The translations under genes and the position numbers were made by a program. Below, in pieces: positions 1-9,030 of a DNA stretch of 64,000 nt. Under the pieces are notes generated by a model, which saw only the letters and a list, made by a program, of their open reading frames with translations, ran no database searches and was not told the origin of the DNA. The stretch covers positions 62,001 to 126,000 of the forward strand of contig DAOUQF010000003.1 in NCBI GenBank assembly GCA_030625815.1. The letters are read 5' to 3'. How positions within the stretch are numbered: the stretch's first letter is position 1; each line of letters starts with the position of its first letter. This stretch comes from Eubacteriales bacterium. Its GTDB lineage: Bacteria > Bacillota > Clostridia > Tissierellales > GPF-1.

Positions 1-1335
1 TCCAGCTCTCACCATGCAAGGTTGTTTAGGATCAAATCTCCAGCCTGGAATCAAGTATTGCATGGCAACTGCATCATTTCGATCTTCAGATTGCAGGGTC
101 TCGTACAACGCATTGGCAACCCGCACTTGTTCCCAATCCAGCTCAACCCCCATCCCTGGTTTCTCTGGTACCTGAATCTCTCCATTTATAATCTGCAAGG
201 GACTTTTTGTTAACCGCTCCGTCCTTTCCTGCCAAATCCAATGGGTGTCAATCGCCGTGATGGAACCCGGAATCGCGGCGGCCGTTTGAACCATCATCGC
301 CAAGGAAATATCAAAGTGATTATTGGAATGACAGCCCCAAACCATTCCCTGCTCCCGGCAAATTTCGCCAACCCTTACGGAACCTTCCATGGTCCAAAAA
401 TGCGGATCCGCCAAGGGAATATCCACGGCCTGTAAAGCCATGGCATGCTTCAATTGCCGCCAATCCGTTGCAACCATATTGGTTGCCGTGAGAATGCCGG
501 TTTTCTTTCGGAATTCCGCCATAATCTCGCGCCCGGAAAATCCATCTTCCGCGCCGCAGGGATCTTCACAATAAGCGATCAAGTCTTTCAATTCCTTACC
601 ATATTCGATGGCTTCCTCCAAGGACCAGCAGCCATTGGGATCAATAGTAATCCGCCCCTGGGGAAATTGCTCTTTCAAGGCGCGAAGCGTTTGAATCTCT
701 TCCCTTCCCGAGAAGACACCGCCCTTTAATTTGAAATCACAAAACCCGTACTTCTCATAAGCCGCTATCGCCAAACGAACCATAGCCTCCGGCGTAACCG
801 CCTCCTCCCGGCGAAGTCGATACCAATCGCACTCTCCCTTCGGTTCCCTAAAATAAGGCAGCTCCGTTAAATCTGGATTTGCCACATAAAACAAATAGCC
901 CAACACCGGCACAGCCTTTCGCTGCTGCCCTGTCCCAAGCAAAGCGGCCACCGGCACCCCTCGATGCTTTCCGACTAGATCCAGCATCGCGGATTCAACG
1001 GCGGTCACCGCATGGATCGCCACTCGCTGATCATAGGTTTGATTGCCACGCCCCAACCGATCCCGGTCTTGAAAATCAGCTCCGATCCGTTTTTTTACAT
1101 CCCAGACCGCATCGATCGATTCTCCCCGAACGAACTTTCTCGCCGCTTCCAAAGTATTTCGGATCTGCTCGCCCCCGGGCACCTCGCCGATTCCAGTCTG
1201 TCCCGTTGAATCGGTGAGCACAACAAGATTGCGAGTGAAATACGGGCCATGGGCGCCGCTTAAATTCAACAGCATGCTGTCGCGTCCCGCTACGGGGATC
1301 ACCTTCATTTCTACGATTACCGGTGTGCTTTCCAT
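1..1335 (-). CDS. gudD: Glucarate dehydratase, C-terminal end cut by the window edge
   Basis: Enolase-superfamily enzyme that dehydrates D-glucarate (or L-idarate) to 5-keto-4-deoxyglucarate in the cytoplasm. The frame is open for 445 codons from ATG 1335 (RBS AGGAG six bases upstream) to base 1. The N-terminus has the family signature [18 protein letters not shown]. The KxK catalytic pair is FKLKGG (about residues 201-206), the metal-ligand segment DPNG is near 232-235, the general-base region CHSNNHFD near 335-342, and IDTHWIWQ near 362-369. The protein still reads through CMVR, where E. coli GudD (446 aa) ends, so only a few residues are missing. It starts 10 bases after the tctA stop, so it is the distal gene of a transporter operon and hexarate is the likely imported substrate. 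The identification is strong. Glucarate versus a related aldarate cannot be settled by eye. Confidence 0.95.
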   Translation of the reverse strand, partial: MESTPVIVEMKVIPVAGRDSMLLNLSGAHGPYFTRNLVVLTDSTGQTGIGEVPGGEQIRNTLEAARKFVRGESIDAVWDVKKRIGADFQDRDRLGRGNQTYDQRVAIHAVTAVESAMLDLVGKHRGVPVAALLGTGQQRKAVPVLGYLFYVANPDLTELPYFREPKGECDWYRLRREEAVTPEAMVRLAIAAYEKYGFCDFKLKGGVFSGREEIQTLRALKEQFPQGRITIDPNGCWSLEEAIEYGKELKDLIAYCEDPCGAEDGFSGREIMAEFRKKTGILTATNMVATDWRQLKHAMALQAVDIPLADPHFWTMEGSVRVGEICREQGMVWGCHSNNHFDISLAMMVQTAAAIPGSITAIDTHWIWQERTERLTKSPLQIINGEIQVPEKPGMGVELDWEQVRVANALYETLQSEDRNDAVAMQYLIPGWRFDPKQPCMVRAG

Positions 1336-1344
1336 CCAACTCTC

Positions 1345-2844
1345 CTATCGTCTTTTTGTCTTAACTCGCAACCGCCTGGAATTTCGGATGGACAGCACCA
1401 CCGAAAGAAGGATCAACCCCCACAACACCACAACAATGGGACTCTTGGTGAAAAAGATTGCGAAGGTTCCATAAGACTCCAAGCTCTTGACGAAATACGT
1501 CTCGGCCGATTTTCCCAGAATAAATCCAATAATAAAAGGGGGTACTTCCAATCCAAATTTCACCCCGACATACCCGATGATTCCAAAAACCAACAGGGTC
1601 CAAATATCAAACATCACGCCATAGTTTGTTGCATACGCGCCGATCACGCACATCACTACAATTATGGGATATAGGATGTATTTTGGCACACGAACGATCT
1701 TGGCTAAACCACGGATCGAAAAAAACATCACCACAAACATCACGAGATTCGCAAAAAACAAGGCCGTTAAAATCCCCTTCCACGTCTCGGGATGATTCCC
1801 GATAAACAAGGGACCCACCTGAACTCCTTGAAGGGTGAATGCGCCAATCAGCACCGCCGTCGTGCTGTCTCCGGGAATCCCCAGGGACAAGAGGGGAATC
1901 AGGGCGCCGCCGGTCAAGCCATTGTTCGCGGCTTCCGAGGCAATCAATCCCGTTGGTTCTCCCGTACCCATGGCATCTTTTTTCTTCGAATAATTCTTCG
2001 CCTGGGAATAGGACAAAATGGAAGCCGCGCTTCCCCCTACCCCGGGTAGCATGCCCACAAAGGTACCAATAAAAGAGGAACGAATCAGATTTCCGATCTG
2101 CTCCTTCCAAAGCCGCCAATCAAATCGAGCTTTTTTCGTCAAGTCAACATCGTCAAAGGACGGATTCTTCATCCCCGTCTCCACTTCCCGAATCATGGTT
2201 GCAATGGCAAACAAGCCAATCAAAACCGGTAAAAGGGAAAATCCGTTTTTCAAGATCGGCGCCAAGATCGAAGGAACCAACCGCAACTTCCCATTTCCGC
2301 CAACGGATATGCTATAAGTGCCCACAAGACTTATCAAGATTCCCAATGTCCCGCTGGTTAGCCCAACCAGCATACTTCCCTTGGAAAGAGCTGCAATAAC
2401 TGTCAACGCAAATAAAATCAATAAGAACTTCTCCACATAAGAAAACTGAATGGCTACGTCAGCCAGCAAAGGCGCAAAAAGTGCAAGGATCAAAAAACTC
2501 ACCAGACCCCCGAACAGAGATGCTGTCACCCCAATCCGCAAGGCTGTCGCCCCCTCGCCCCGCTGAGCCATGGGATAGCCGTCAAAAGTGGTGGTGATCG
2601 AAGACGGCGTTCCTGGAATATTCAATAAAATAGCCGGAACTAAGCCCCCTGAAATCCCTCCCACATACAATCCGATCAAAAGCGCGAGGGCTTCCTTGAT
2701 CTCAAAAGCATAGGTCACCGGCAAAAACACCGCAACCGCCATGGTTGCCGTCATTCCCGGAATGGCGCCAAACACAATTCCGCCCAACACCCCCGTCACC
2801 AATAAAATAAAAAAGGCTGGGGAAACGATTTGCATGAAATCCAA
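1345..2844 (-). CDS. tctA: Tripartite tricarboxylate transporter, large membrane subunit TctA
   Basis: A 499-residue integral membrane protein of the TctA family, about the usual length of 500. Hydrophobic segments run throughout, with the typical glycine-rich stretches GAIPGMTATMAVAV near the N-terminus and GMLPGVGGSAASILSY in the middle; these belong to the family's repeated substrate-pathway motif. It forms the permease with TctB and takes substrate from the binding protein TctC. The start is TTG 2844, seven bases after a GGGGG ribosome site. ATG 2835 is the alternative but lies far from that site. It follows tctB by 15 bases and is followed by gudD after 10 bases, so the cargo is probably glucarate rather than citrate. 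Substrate is inferred only from context. Confidence 0.93.
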   Translation of the reverse strand: MDFMQIVSPAFFILLVTGVLGGIVFGAIPGMTATMAVAVFLPVTYAFEIKEALALLIGLYVGGISGGLVPAILLNIPGTPSSITTTFDGYPMAQRGEGATALRIGVTASLFGGLVSFLILALFAPLLADVAIQFSYVEKFLLILFALTVIAALSKGSMLVGLTSGTLGILISLVGTYSISVGGNGKLRLVPSILAPILKNGFSLLPVLIGLFAIATMIREVETGMKNPSFDDVDLTKKARFDWRLWKEQIGNLIRSSFIGTFVGMLPGVGGSAASILSYSQAKNYSKKKDAMGTGEPTGLIASEAANNGLTGGALIPLLSLGIPGDSTTAVLIGAFTLQGVQVGPLFIGNHPETWKGILTALFFANLVMFVVMFFSIRGLAKIVRVPKYILYPIIVVMCVIGAYATNYGVMFDIWTLLVFGIIGYVGVKFGLEVPPFIIGFILGKSAETYFVKSLESYGTFAIFFTKSPIVVVLWGLILLSVVLSIRNSRRLRVKTKRR

Positions 2845-2859
2845 AACAGGTCCCCCTTC

Positions 2860-3279
2860 CTAAGGCAATGTAATATGAAAAATCTGCCCAAACAAAACCC
2901 ACGCCAATATCGGCGTCAATAATGAATTCACAACCCCTGCGATCATCTTTTTCTTTGTCCGTTGCCCCATAAACAAAAAGGAACTGACGAGCATAAAGGC
3001 AATGGAGCAAAACAAAAATCCGTACCCGCGATTGGGGAAGAAAGCCCCCACCCAATCCATTGCCCAAAAGTAGAGGAACAAAAGCGCCAATGTCAGTCCA
3101 ACCTTTGCCTTTTCGGAATCAACAAAGAAAAACCGGACGGATTCACCGGACCGAATCATTTGAATTTTTGCAGGCAAAAAGCGGATCACCAGTACAAGGG
3201 TCATCATCACCAACAACCCTAGAATGATCCGCGGGAAAAACAAATGTGATTCTTCAAAATCAATCAACACGTTCAACAT
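2860..3279 (-). CDS. tctB: Tripartite tricarboxylate transporter, small membrane subunit TctB
   Basis: A 139-residue protein with four hydrophobic segments, at about residues 13-33, 57-72, 80-100 and 112-135, matching the size and topology of TctB. Sequence conservation in TctB is low, so the call rests on topology and position between the binding protein gene (ends 3299) and tctA (starts 2844). ATG 3279 has a GGGAG site about ten bases upstream. Only 19 bases separate it from the upstream stop. It stabilises or completes the TctA permease in the cytoplasmic membrane. Confidence 0.85.
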   Translation of the reverse strand: MLNVLIDFEESHLFFPRIILGLLVMMTLVLVIRFLPAKIQMIRSGESVRFFFVDSEKAKVGLTLALLFLYFWAMDWVGAFFPNRGYGFLFCSIAFMLVSSFLFMGQRTKKKMIAGVVNSLLTPILAWVLFGQIFHITLP

Positions 3280-3298
3280 TTGTCCACAGCTCCCTTGT

Positions 3299-4405
3299 CT
3301 ATTCCTTCAAAGATGAAATGATCGCATCATAGGCGGCAACCTTTTCCGTCAAATAAGTTTGAGCGTCTGAAATGTCCTTGTAGTTTGGAATAAAGAAGGC
3401 ATCCTTCAATTGCTGCACCAAGACTTCGTCGGCAAAAACTTCAGCCGCCGCGTCATTGTACAACTTCACCAGTTCCTCATCCATCTCCTTATGGAAAAGC
3501 ATAAAAAACTCCTTATCGAAGGTGAAGTCTTCCTCTTCATTCATTGGCACCGAAACCTGCGGGCTGACATAGGCCAGCATGTCTCCAATATTCATGGATC
3601 CAAACCCAGAATCATTGGTCTGCAGGATGGTTTCTTGACGCGCTGTCAGCCAGATGAATTTCATGGCCTTTTGATCATCCATCGGAAGTTGAGCGAACTG
3701 CTCATTCGCCTGAATGGAGGAGTGGATCACATCCACTTGGCCGTCAAAGAGCAATTGATTCTTATCCGATTGAGATCCCGTATGTACGGCAACTAGATTT
3801 TCTTCCATGCCGGGATATTGCATCTTGATGGCGTTTTTCGCCGCGCTGTAGCCAATCTCCGAAACGCCGCCCGGCTGAATGGCTATCTTCACGACTTCGC
3901 CATTCCCCACGGCTTCAATCACATCTTCGATGGTGCTGAAGGCTGAATTTTTTGGCGCCGAAAAGGAATTTCCGGGATTAATGGCCAGGGTCGGTCCAAC
4001 TTGATAGGACGAAAAGATATCCGTATATCCTTCCCGTTCATATAAATAACCCAAATACGCCATATCATGAAAGATCATAATGGTGCTGCCGTCATCAATC
4101 CGATTGATGGCGTCAAATCCATTGGAGGCGCCCACAGCGTCCACCTTCACATTTTTCCCCAATACTTCGCCCAGCTTCTGCGCCACCATATTCGAAACCT
4201 GATACGTGTCGCCACCCGTGGATGTCGAACCAATCACCACCCGCACATTCGGCGTAGGAATCAAAAGTTCCGCCCGCTCAACCAAGCTCATGGCAGCCAA
4301 GGCATTAGAATCCTTAGCTGCCGACTCATTCAAACAGCCAACCAGCGCCAAACCAAGCAATACAATCAATAATCCAACTAAATATTTGCGTTTCATTGCC
4401 TTCAT
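3299..4405 (-). CDS. tctC: Substrate-binding lipoprotein of the TctC family
   Basis: Extracytoplasmic solute receptor feeding TctA/TctB. The N-terminus is a lipoprotein signal: basic MKAMKRK, a hydrophobic stretch, then lipobox LVGC, followed by a Ser/Ala-rich linker. The mature part has the two-lobed TctC pattern, with a first strand RVVIGSTSTGGDT and a later GGVSEIGYSAAKNA segment. I place the start at ATG 4405, five bases after GGAGG; TTG 4417 overlaps that site and is unlikely. Length is 368 residues, somewhat longer than the usual 300-330. It is first in the tct-gudD operon. Similarity to canonical TctC is moderate, so the family call depends partly on the neighbours. Confidence 0.85.
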   Translation of the reverse strand: MKAMKRKYLVGLLIVLLGLALVGCLNESAAKDSNALAAMSLVERAELLIPTPNVRVVIGSTSTGGDTYQVSNMVAQKLGEVLGKNVKVDAVGASNGFDAINRIDDGSTIMIFHDMAYLGYLYEREGYTDIFSSYQVGPTLAINPGNSFSAPKNSAFSTIEDVIEAVGNGEVVKIAIQPGGVSEIGYSAAKNAIKMQYPGMEENLVAVHTGSQSDKNQLLFDGQVDVIHSSIQANEQFAQLPMDDQKAMKFIWLTARQETILQTNDSGFGSMNIGDMLAYVSPQVSVPMNEEEDFTFDKEFFMLFHKEMDEELVKLYNDAAAEVFADEVLVQQLKDAFFIPNYKDISDAQTYLTEKVAAYDAIISSLKE

Positions 4406-4469
4406 CATTCCCTCCAACTCACTGTTTTTCTATATTTTACCCAATCTTCAACCCATTCCATACAAATAC

Positions 4470-4494
4470 CCCCAAGTGAACCAACACTCAGGGG
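4470..4494 (-). terminator. Possible terminator after the capA-like gene
   Basis: Imperfect hairpin (CCCC plus GTG pairing with CAC plus GGGG, with a bulge) lying between the end of the capA-like gene and the tctC start. On the minus strand it is followed by TATTTG rather than a clean T run. It would separate the two operons, but the evidence is weak. Confidence 0.4.
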
Positions 4495-4509
4495 CATTTA
4501 TCGATCTTT

Positions 4510-5625
4510 TTATTTTTTGTTCTGTCGGTGATACATGCTTTTTAGGGCAAGGTAGAGTTTTTCTCCTATCGGATTCTTTCTAATCCTTTGAATCATAGCT
4601 GAAATCCGATACGCCAAGAAAAGTTTCTGAAGCTTTTGGCGATTCGCTTCTTGATCCCGAGTTAAAATTGGCGTCGAATTCAAAGATGTTTCCTGCGCCC
4701 GTTTCACATAGTCGGAAGAGAAAAAATCCTCCCCGGTGAAATCTAGTAAGACACGGTCCTGATTCATGACCCTTCGGCTTGCATCCGCTTCCAAATCATA
4801 CATCAATAAATTTTCATGATCCGTCTCGCCGGACTCCGAATTATAGGCCACCATGGCGCCATAATCGCAGAGATTGGAAACCGCCCCTTGAAACTTGCGC
4901 CTTGTGAAATTCGGACGCTTGTCGGAAAAATAAAAGTTTCCCAAAGAGTAGTAGACCGCTTTCCCCTTATATCGTTCAAAGGGTTGAATATTATGGGGAT
5001 GATGGCCGATGATAAGATCACCGCCCAAATCCAACACATCATGAGCCAATTGCACATCTCCCGGCATGGGCAGCGGATTCAATTCAAAGCCCCAATGAAA
5101 CACTGTAATGACTTTTGCTTCCGGATTCTCTCTACGCAAGGCTTCAGTTCGATGCAAAACCAGTTCTTCCTCCCGAGGCGCACAACCCGCGCTTTGCTCC
5201 GTGGCATATACGGTCTCTTCCACATACCAGCCAAAGTTTTGAATCATGACCGCGTCTTCTCCCACTCCCAATTTCATAGGCATGAGCGCCGCATCCAAAT
5301 TCATCCCCGCGCCTGCATGGGCGATGCCGTTCTCATCCAAGAGTTTCAGCGTCTCTTTCAAGGCTTCTTCCCCAAAATCCATCATATGATTGTTGGCCAA
5401 ACAAACCCCCACCACATTTAATTGCTTCAACACTTCCATTGCCGCAGGGCTTTGATATATCCTCCTCCCTCGCTTTTCTGCAGGATTCAGGGAGGGGACA
5501 AGTCCCCCTTCCAGATTGAGGATCACCTGATAGTCGTTCTCTCGAATCCACTCGGAAAGCGCCAAAATATCTGCCTGAATTTCCTCGTACGCATAATAAA
5601 AATCACCCAAAAACAAAAGTTTCAT
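4510..5625 (-). CDS. CapA-family metallophosphoesterase-like protein
   Basis: A 371-residue CapA/PgsA-type protein (PGA_cap, calcineurin-like fold). Visible motifs in order are FLGDFYYA at the N-terminus, NLEGG near 39, ANNHMMDFGEEAL near 98, HWGFE near 178, GHHPHNIQPFE near 207 and YYSLGNFYF near 225. Family members act in poly-gamma-glutamate or other capsule export, but many are annotated only by fold. There is no signal peptide or N-terminal anchor, unlike Bacillus CapA. It starts 11 bases after the end of the CapK-like gene, with AAAGGAGGG upstream, so the two form one transcript. A role in making or modifying a surface polymer is an inference from this pairing. Confidence 0.88.
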   Translation of the reverse strand: MKLLFLGDFYYAYEEIQADILALSEWIRENDYQVILNLEGGLVPSLNPAEKRGRRIYQSPAAMEVLKQLNVVGVCLANNHMMDFGEEALKETLKLLDENGIAHAGAGMNLDAALMPMKLGVGEDAVMIQNFGWYVEETVYATEQSAGCAPREEELVLHRTEALRRENPEAKVITVFHWGFELNPLPMPGDVQLAHDVLDLGGDLIIGHHPHNIQPFERYKGKAVYYSLGNFYFSDKRPNFTRRKFQGAVSNLCDYGAMVAYNSESGETDHENLLMYDLEADASRRVMNQDRVLLDFTGEDFFSSDYVKRAQETSLNSTPILTRDQEANRQKLQKLFLAYRISAMIQRIRKNPIGEKLYLALKSMYHRQNKK

Positions 5626-5636
5626 CGCGCCCTCCT

Positions 5637-6989
5637 TTACTCAAAGTTACGAATCACTGTCTTAATCTTCCCAGAAGGAGATTTCTCGATTTGCTCAACC
5701 ACTTCCCAAGTTATACGCATCTCGCCAATTATTTTTCTGGCATTTTTGTGAACCGATTTCATTTTTTCCGGCTCAAAACCTTCGCGTGTTTCAACACAAA
5801 TATGCAATTGCCCCGGCTCATCTTGGATATATTGAAAGACTCGGACGCCTGGAATCCCCGCCATGATTCTTGCCGTATGATTCACTTTTCTGCCTTCCGC
5901 GGTCACGATGTAATCCCGAACCCGTCCCGTCAGTTTTTCCAAGTATGGTCCCTGCCATCCGCAGGAACACCCGGATGGCTGCAGAATTCCCCGATCCCCG
6001 GGACAATAACGTAAAAACGGCGCGTCTGTTGACCACAGATCCGTTACTGCAATTTCCCCGTCCAAACCATCCGGCATCGGTTCTCCCGCTTCATCAAGAA
6101 TCTCAACAATCACGCGATCCAAAATATGATAATGACCTTGCTCGCATTGCACCGCAATCATGCCCACTTCACTGGTTCCATAGGTCTGAAACACCTTGCA
6201 GGCAAACGCCTTTTCCACCATCTGCTTTTGTTTTTGCGTCATTCCCTCGCTATCCGACACCACCGCCTTCAATTTCAGGCGATCATCCTTATGCGCCAGA
6301 GCTTCCTCCGCCAAGCGTAGCCAGAGAAAGGCGTATCCCGTTCCGATATCCGCTCCAAAATTAGCAATGGCTTGCAAATACCCCGCATACGATTCTTCGT
6401 CCAAATGATAAACCGAGCATTGCAATTGATTCATCTTGGACACTTCCATCCAAAATGGCGGAGTATGGGAAGTCGGACCTGCAATTGGCACATTGGAAAA
6501 CCGCGCTTTTTTCACATTCGAAACCCCGGCCGCAAATCCATACAGCCGATCGTATAGGGCGTATTCATAATGCAGACTGCGCAAGTCCCGCAAAAATTCC
6601 ATTTGCCCTGATGTTCCTCCCGTTGTCCCATGCCAAAATCCCAGTACCGGCTCAGCATTGCTATAGCGATCAAGATTCCCACGCAAGTCCTCTTTTCTCA
6701 ACAGCGGCAACTTGGCAATCTCCTTTAAGCTTGTCAATTCCTCCGTCGGTATCGACTCTCGATAATACGGAATATTGGTCCTGCATGCAGCCAACAGTGC
6801 ATTCAACCGTTCCAGCTTCTCATCTGAATGATCCTCTGAAAGAATCCGAAGCATATCGATATTCTCATAATGTTTTTTATAATCACCGCCATGGCGCGTT
6901 CCATTTCTCTTTACAGCCTCCAAATTCGCCAACACCTTTCGGACGCATAATGGCGAATGCTGAAAGATCGTTCTTTTCCACGGTTTCAT
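5637..6989 (-). CDS. CapK/PaaK-like AMP-forming adenylating enzyme
   Basis: A 450-residue ANL-superfamily enzyme of the phenylacetate-CoA ligase / CapK / F390-synthetase branch. Visible are the ATP-binding FWHGTTGGTSGQ motif near residue 120, YGTSEVG (A5-like) near 268, and TDLWSTDAPFLRY and GRVRDYI further on. The family activates a carboxylate as acyl-AMP; the acceptor here is unknown. ATG 6989 matches where relatives begin (MKPWKR...HSP). An upstream ATG at 7055 in the same frame would add 22 residues and has AGAGGTG upstream, so the start is uncertain. It is cotranscribed with the capA-like gene, a pairing seen in surface-polymer loci. Confidence 0.85.
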   Translation of the reverse strand: MKPWKRTIFQHSPLCVRKVLANLEAVKRNGTRHGGDYKKHYENIDMLRILSEDHSDEKLERLNALLAACRTNIPYYRESIPTEELTSLKEIAKLPLLRKEDLRGNLDRYSNAEPVLGFWHGTTGGTSGQMEFLRDLRSLHYEYALYDRLYGFAAGVSNVKKARFSNVPIAGPTSHTPPFWMEVSKMNQLQCSVYHLDEESYAGYLQAIANFGADIGTGYAFLWLRLAEEALAHKDDRLKLKAVVSDSEGMTQKQKQMVEKAFACKVFQTYGTSEVGMIAVQCEQGHYHILDRVIVEILDEAGEPMPDGLDGEIAVTDLWSTDAPFLRYCPGDRGILQPSGCSCGWQGPYLEKLTGRVRDYIVTAEGRKVNHTARIMAGIPGVRVFQYIQDEPGQLHICVETREGFEPEKMKSVHKNARKIIGEMRITWEVVEQIEKSPSGKIKTVIRNFE

Positions 6990-7096
6990 TCCCACTTCGA
7001 CTCCCCCCAATCTTCTTATGATCGCCGATCCGATAATTACTTGTAATTTTATCATTCAACAACCTTCACCTCTTTCGGTGCATGATCAATGCCGCC

Positions 7097-7211
7097 CTAT
7101 CGATCAGATAAATAAGAGTCCGGTTCATTCATAATCAGATCAATCGCATCTGTCGCACCGTTCGCCCGTGCCACATTAATCAAATCCTTTACGACTTAAA
7201 ATGATTTTCAA
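7097..7211 (-). pseudogene. Scar of a deleted gene with an Nmad3-like N-terminus
   Basis: The 350-base gap upstream of the CapK-like gene is not empty. A good ribosome site (GGAGG at about 7216-7220) leads to TTG 7211, which encodes LKIILSRKGFD and then a stop. This is the typical opening of nucleotide-modification-associated domain 3 (Nmad3) proteins. At the break the reading shifts by one and continues as an open, coding-like tail (INVARANGATDAIDLIMNEP...) to a stop at 7097. The two pieces look like the ends of a gene or genes joined by deletion. The Nmad3 match is from memory of the family and covers only 11 residues. Confidence 0.5.
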
Positions 7212-7406
7212 TGTTCCTCCTCTTCCTTCATTTTGCAACTTTTTATATGCTAATTATAACGCTTCTATACGTCTATAAACCAAATAGGGAAATATATCTG
7301 ACTGGGAACGATGATTATCTATTCACAATAGTCGAAAAAAAGGGTAGAATTAAAATATGAAATACCGGAATTTTGATTTTTACAAATCATAGTCAAGGAG
7401 GCGTAC

Positions 7407-8957
7407 ATGAAAAAACTTTTATCCGTACTATTAGTCACCGTTTTACTCTTGACCTCATTCACCCCCGGCTTTGCTGCCTTAGAAAGAGCAAAACTGCCAG
7501 ACTTCCCCGTAACATTCAATGGAACTCCCATTGATAACCAACGGGCGACTTATCCATTGATTGTATACAAGAATATTACTTATTTCCCAATGACTTGGGA
7601 CTATGCATCCGCCTTAGGCCTTTCATCCAACTATACAGAAGCCCGAGGATTGGTGATCGAGAAAAGCAACTCCTCAGTCAATCTGGTGCAAAGCGTGACG
7701 GCAAATAATAATCCAAATTCATCTTATACCGTCAGCCTTCCCTATTTCCAAATTACGGTAAACGGAAAGCGAATCAATAATGCAACTGAGCCGTATCCAT
7801 TGCTGCTCTTCAGAAACATCACCTATTTCCCTCTGACTTGGGCATTTGCCGTAACAGAATTCGGATGGGAATACTCTTATACCAATGTAACTGGACTTAA
7901 AATTAAAACCCATCCGTTCCAGCCAACCAGCCCGCAGCATGAGCAGAAAACCCTCAACTACGGCAACGGCGACAAATATGTGGGTGAAGTCTTGTTTAGC
8001 AAAAAAGACGGTGTTGGCACCTTCACCTGGGCAAATGGCGATTACTACTCAGGCGAATGGAAAGCAGGCCAAAAGCATGGCACAGGCACCTTGGTTCGCG
8101 CCAATGGAAACTCCTACTCCGGCGACTGGCACTTCGACGAAAAGAATGGAGTTGGCACAATTACCATGTTCAATGGCGACCGCTACACAGGCGATGTTAT
8201 TAAAGCCACCTATTCCGGAATCGGCACCTATACTTGGGCGAATGGCGACGAGTATAAAGGCGTATGGCTGAATGGCGAACGCACCGGAGACGGAATGTTC
8301 ACCTTTACCAACGGAGACCGATATGTCGGCGAATTCGAAAACGGCAAATATGACGGCTATGGAAAGTTGACCAAAGCGGACGGCAACATCATGGAGGGCA
8401 CTTGGAACAATGGAACCCTTTCAAAATCCATGCCGCAAGCCCCTTCCAATATCACCCTGGAAGTCGTATCTGACAACAAAATCGCGCTTCATTGGACACC
8501 CGCAGCTAACACAAATTATGCCACCCTCTATGTTGCGACTAATCCAGCCGGACCATGGGCGGACATGCGATATGCAGACGGATCAGAAATCAAATTGCGC
8601 GGAATCGGTTACACCTTTGCGGATGCCGTTTTCAAAGAGGGTTATTATTTCAAAATGACCTCCACCAGCAGCGGAATCGAATCGAAAGACAGCATGATTA
8701 TCAGCGCCAATACCGGCGATACTGGCAATACCATCACGCATCATGTTATTCAATCAAAAATCAAATACAAGTTTAACGGATATAAAAATGCAAAAGTATT
8801 CGAGCTTGAGAACGGTCAAATTTGGAAACAAACCTCATTCGAGAGCAAAACCGCTAAACGATTTATGCCGGAAGTCCTCATCTTCCTCGCACACGGTCAA
8901 TACAAAATGATTATCGAAGGATACGATGAAGAACTTACTGTTGTACGAGTCAAATAA
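7407..8957 (+). CDS. Secreted MORN-repeat protein
   Basis: A 516-residue exported protein. The signal peptide is about residues 1-24 (MKKLL, hydrophobic core, then FAAL). Two tandem copies of a roughly 85-residue module follow (residues 30-95 and 110-170), each with YPLIVYKNITYFPMTW or PYPLLLFRNITYFPLTW; they resemble the N-terminal stalk domain of copper amine oxidase-like proteins. Seven MORN repeats (about 185-345; pattern ANGDxYxGEW..G..xGxGT) follow, then a fibronectin-III-like segment (about 350-440) and a C-terminal region of unknown fold. There is no sortase or SLH anchor. MORN arrays form extended beta structures that bind partners or membranes. AAGGAGG precedes ATG 7407. The gene stands alone, bounded by its own terminator. 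Its function is unknown. Confidence 0.9.
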   Translation: MKKLLSVLLVTVLLLTSFTPGFAALERAKLPDFPVTFNGTPIDNQRATYPLIVYKNITYFPMTWDYASALGLSSNYTEARGLVIEKSNSSVNLVQSVTANNNPNSSYTVSLPYFQITVNGKRINNATEPYPLLLFRNITYFPLTWAFAVTEFGWEYSYTNVTGLKIKTHPFQPTSPQHEQKTLNYGNGDKYVGEVLFSKKDGVGTFTWANGDYYSGEWKAGQKHGTGTLVRANGNSYSGDWHFDEKNGVGTITMFNGDRYTGDVIKATYSGIGTYTWANGDEYKGVWLNGERTGDGMFTFTNGDRYVGEFENGKYDGYGKLTKADGNIMEGTWNNGTLSKSMPQAPSNITLEVVSDNKIALHWTPAANTNYATLYVATNPAGPWADMRYADGSEIKLRGIGYTFADAVFKEGYYFKMTSTSSGIESKDSMIISANTGDTGNTITHHVIQSKIKYKFNGYKNAKVFELENGQIWKQTSFESKTAKRFMPEVLIFLAHGQYKMIIEGYDEELTVVRVK

Positions 8958-8965
8958 ACAAGCTT

Positions 8966-9002
8966 AAGGACCATGATTGAAGTCACTTCAATCATGGTCC
9001 TT
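8966..9002. terminator. Strong bidirectional terminator between convergent genes
   Basis: Near-perfect 18-base inverted repeat, AAGGACCATGATTGAAGT against its complement, with a one-base centre, followed by TTTCTTATTT on the plus strand. It lies between the MORN gene (ends 8957) and the convergent gene ending at 9031, and can serve both. Confidence 0.85.
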
Positions 9003-9030
9003 TCTTATTTCTATATCCACAACTAAAATA

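Noticed and set aside
1076-1339. An 87-codon minus-strand ORF beginning near the gudD start
   Set aside because: It is a shifted-frame shadow of gudD; the true frame is open to base 1 and shows all glucarate dehydratase motifs.
7960-8440. Tandem DNA repeat or CRISPR-like array
   Set aside because: The periodicity comes from MORN protein repeats; the DNA units are too diverged and have no spacers.
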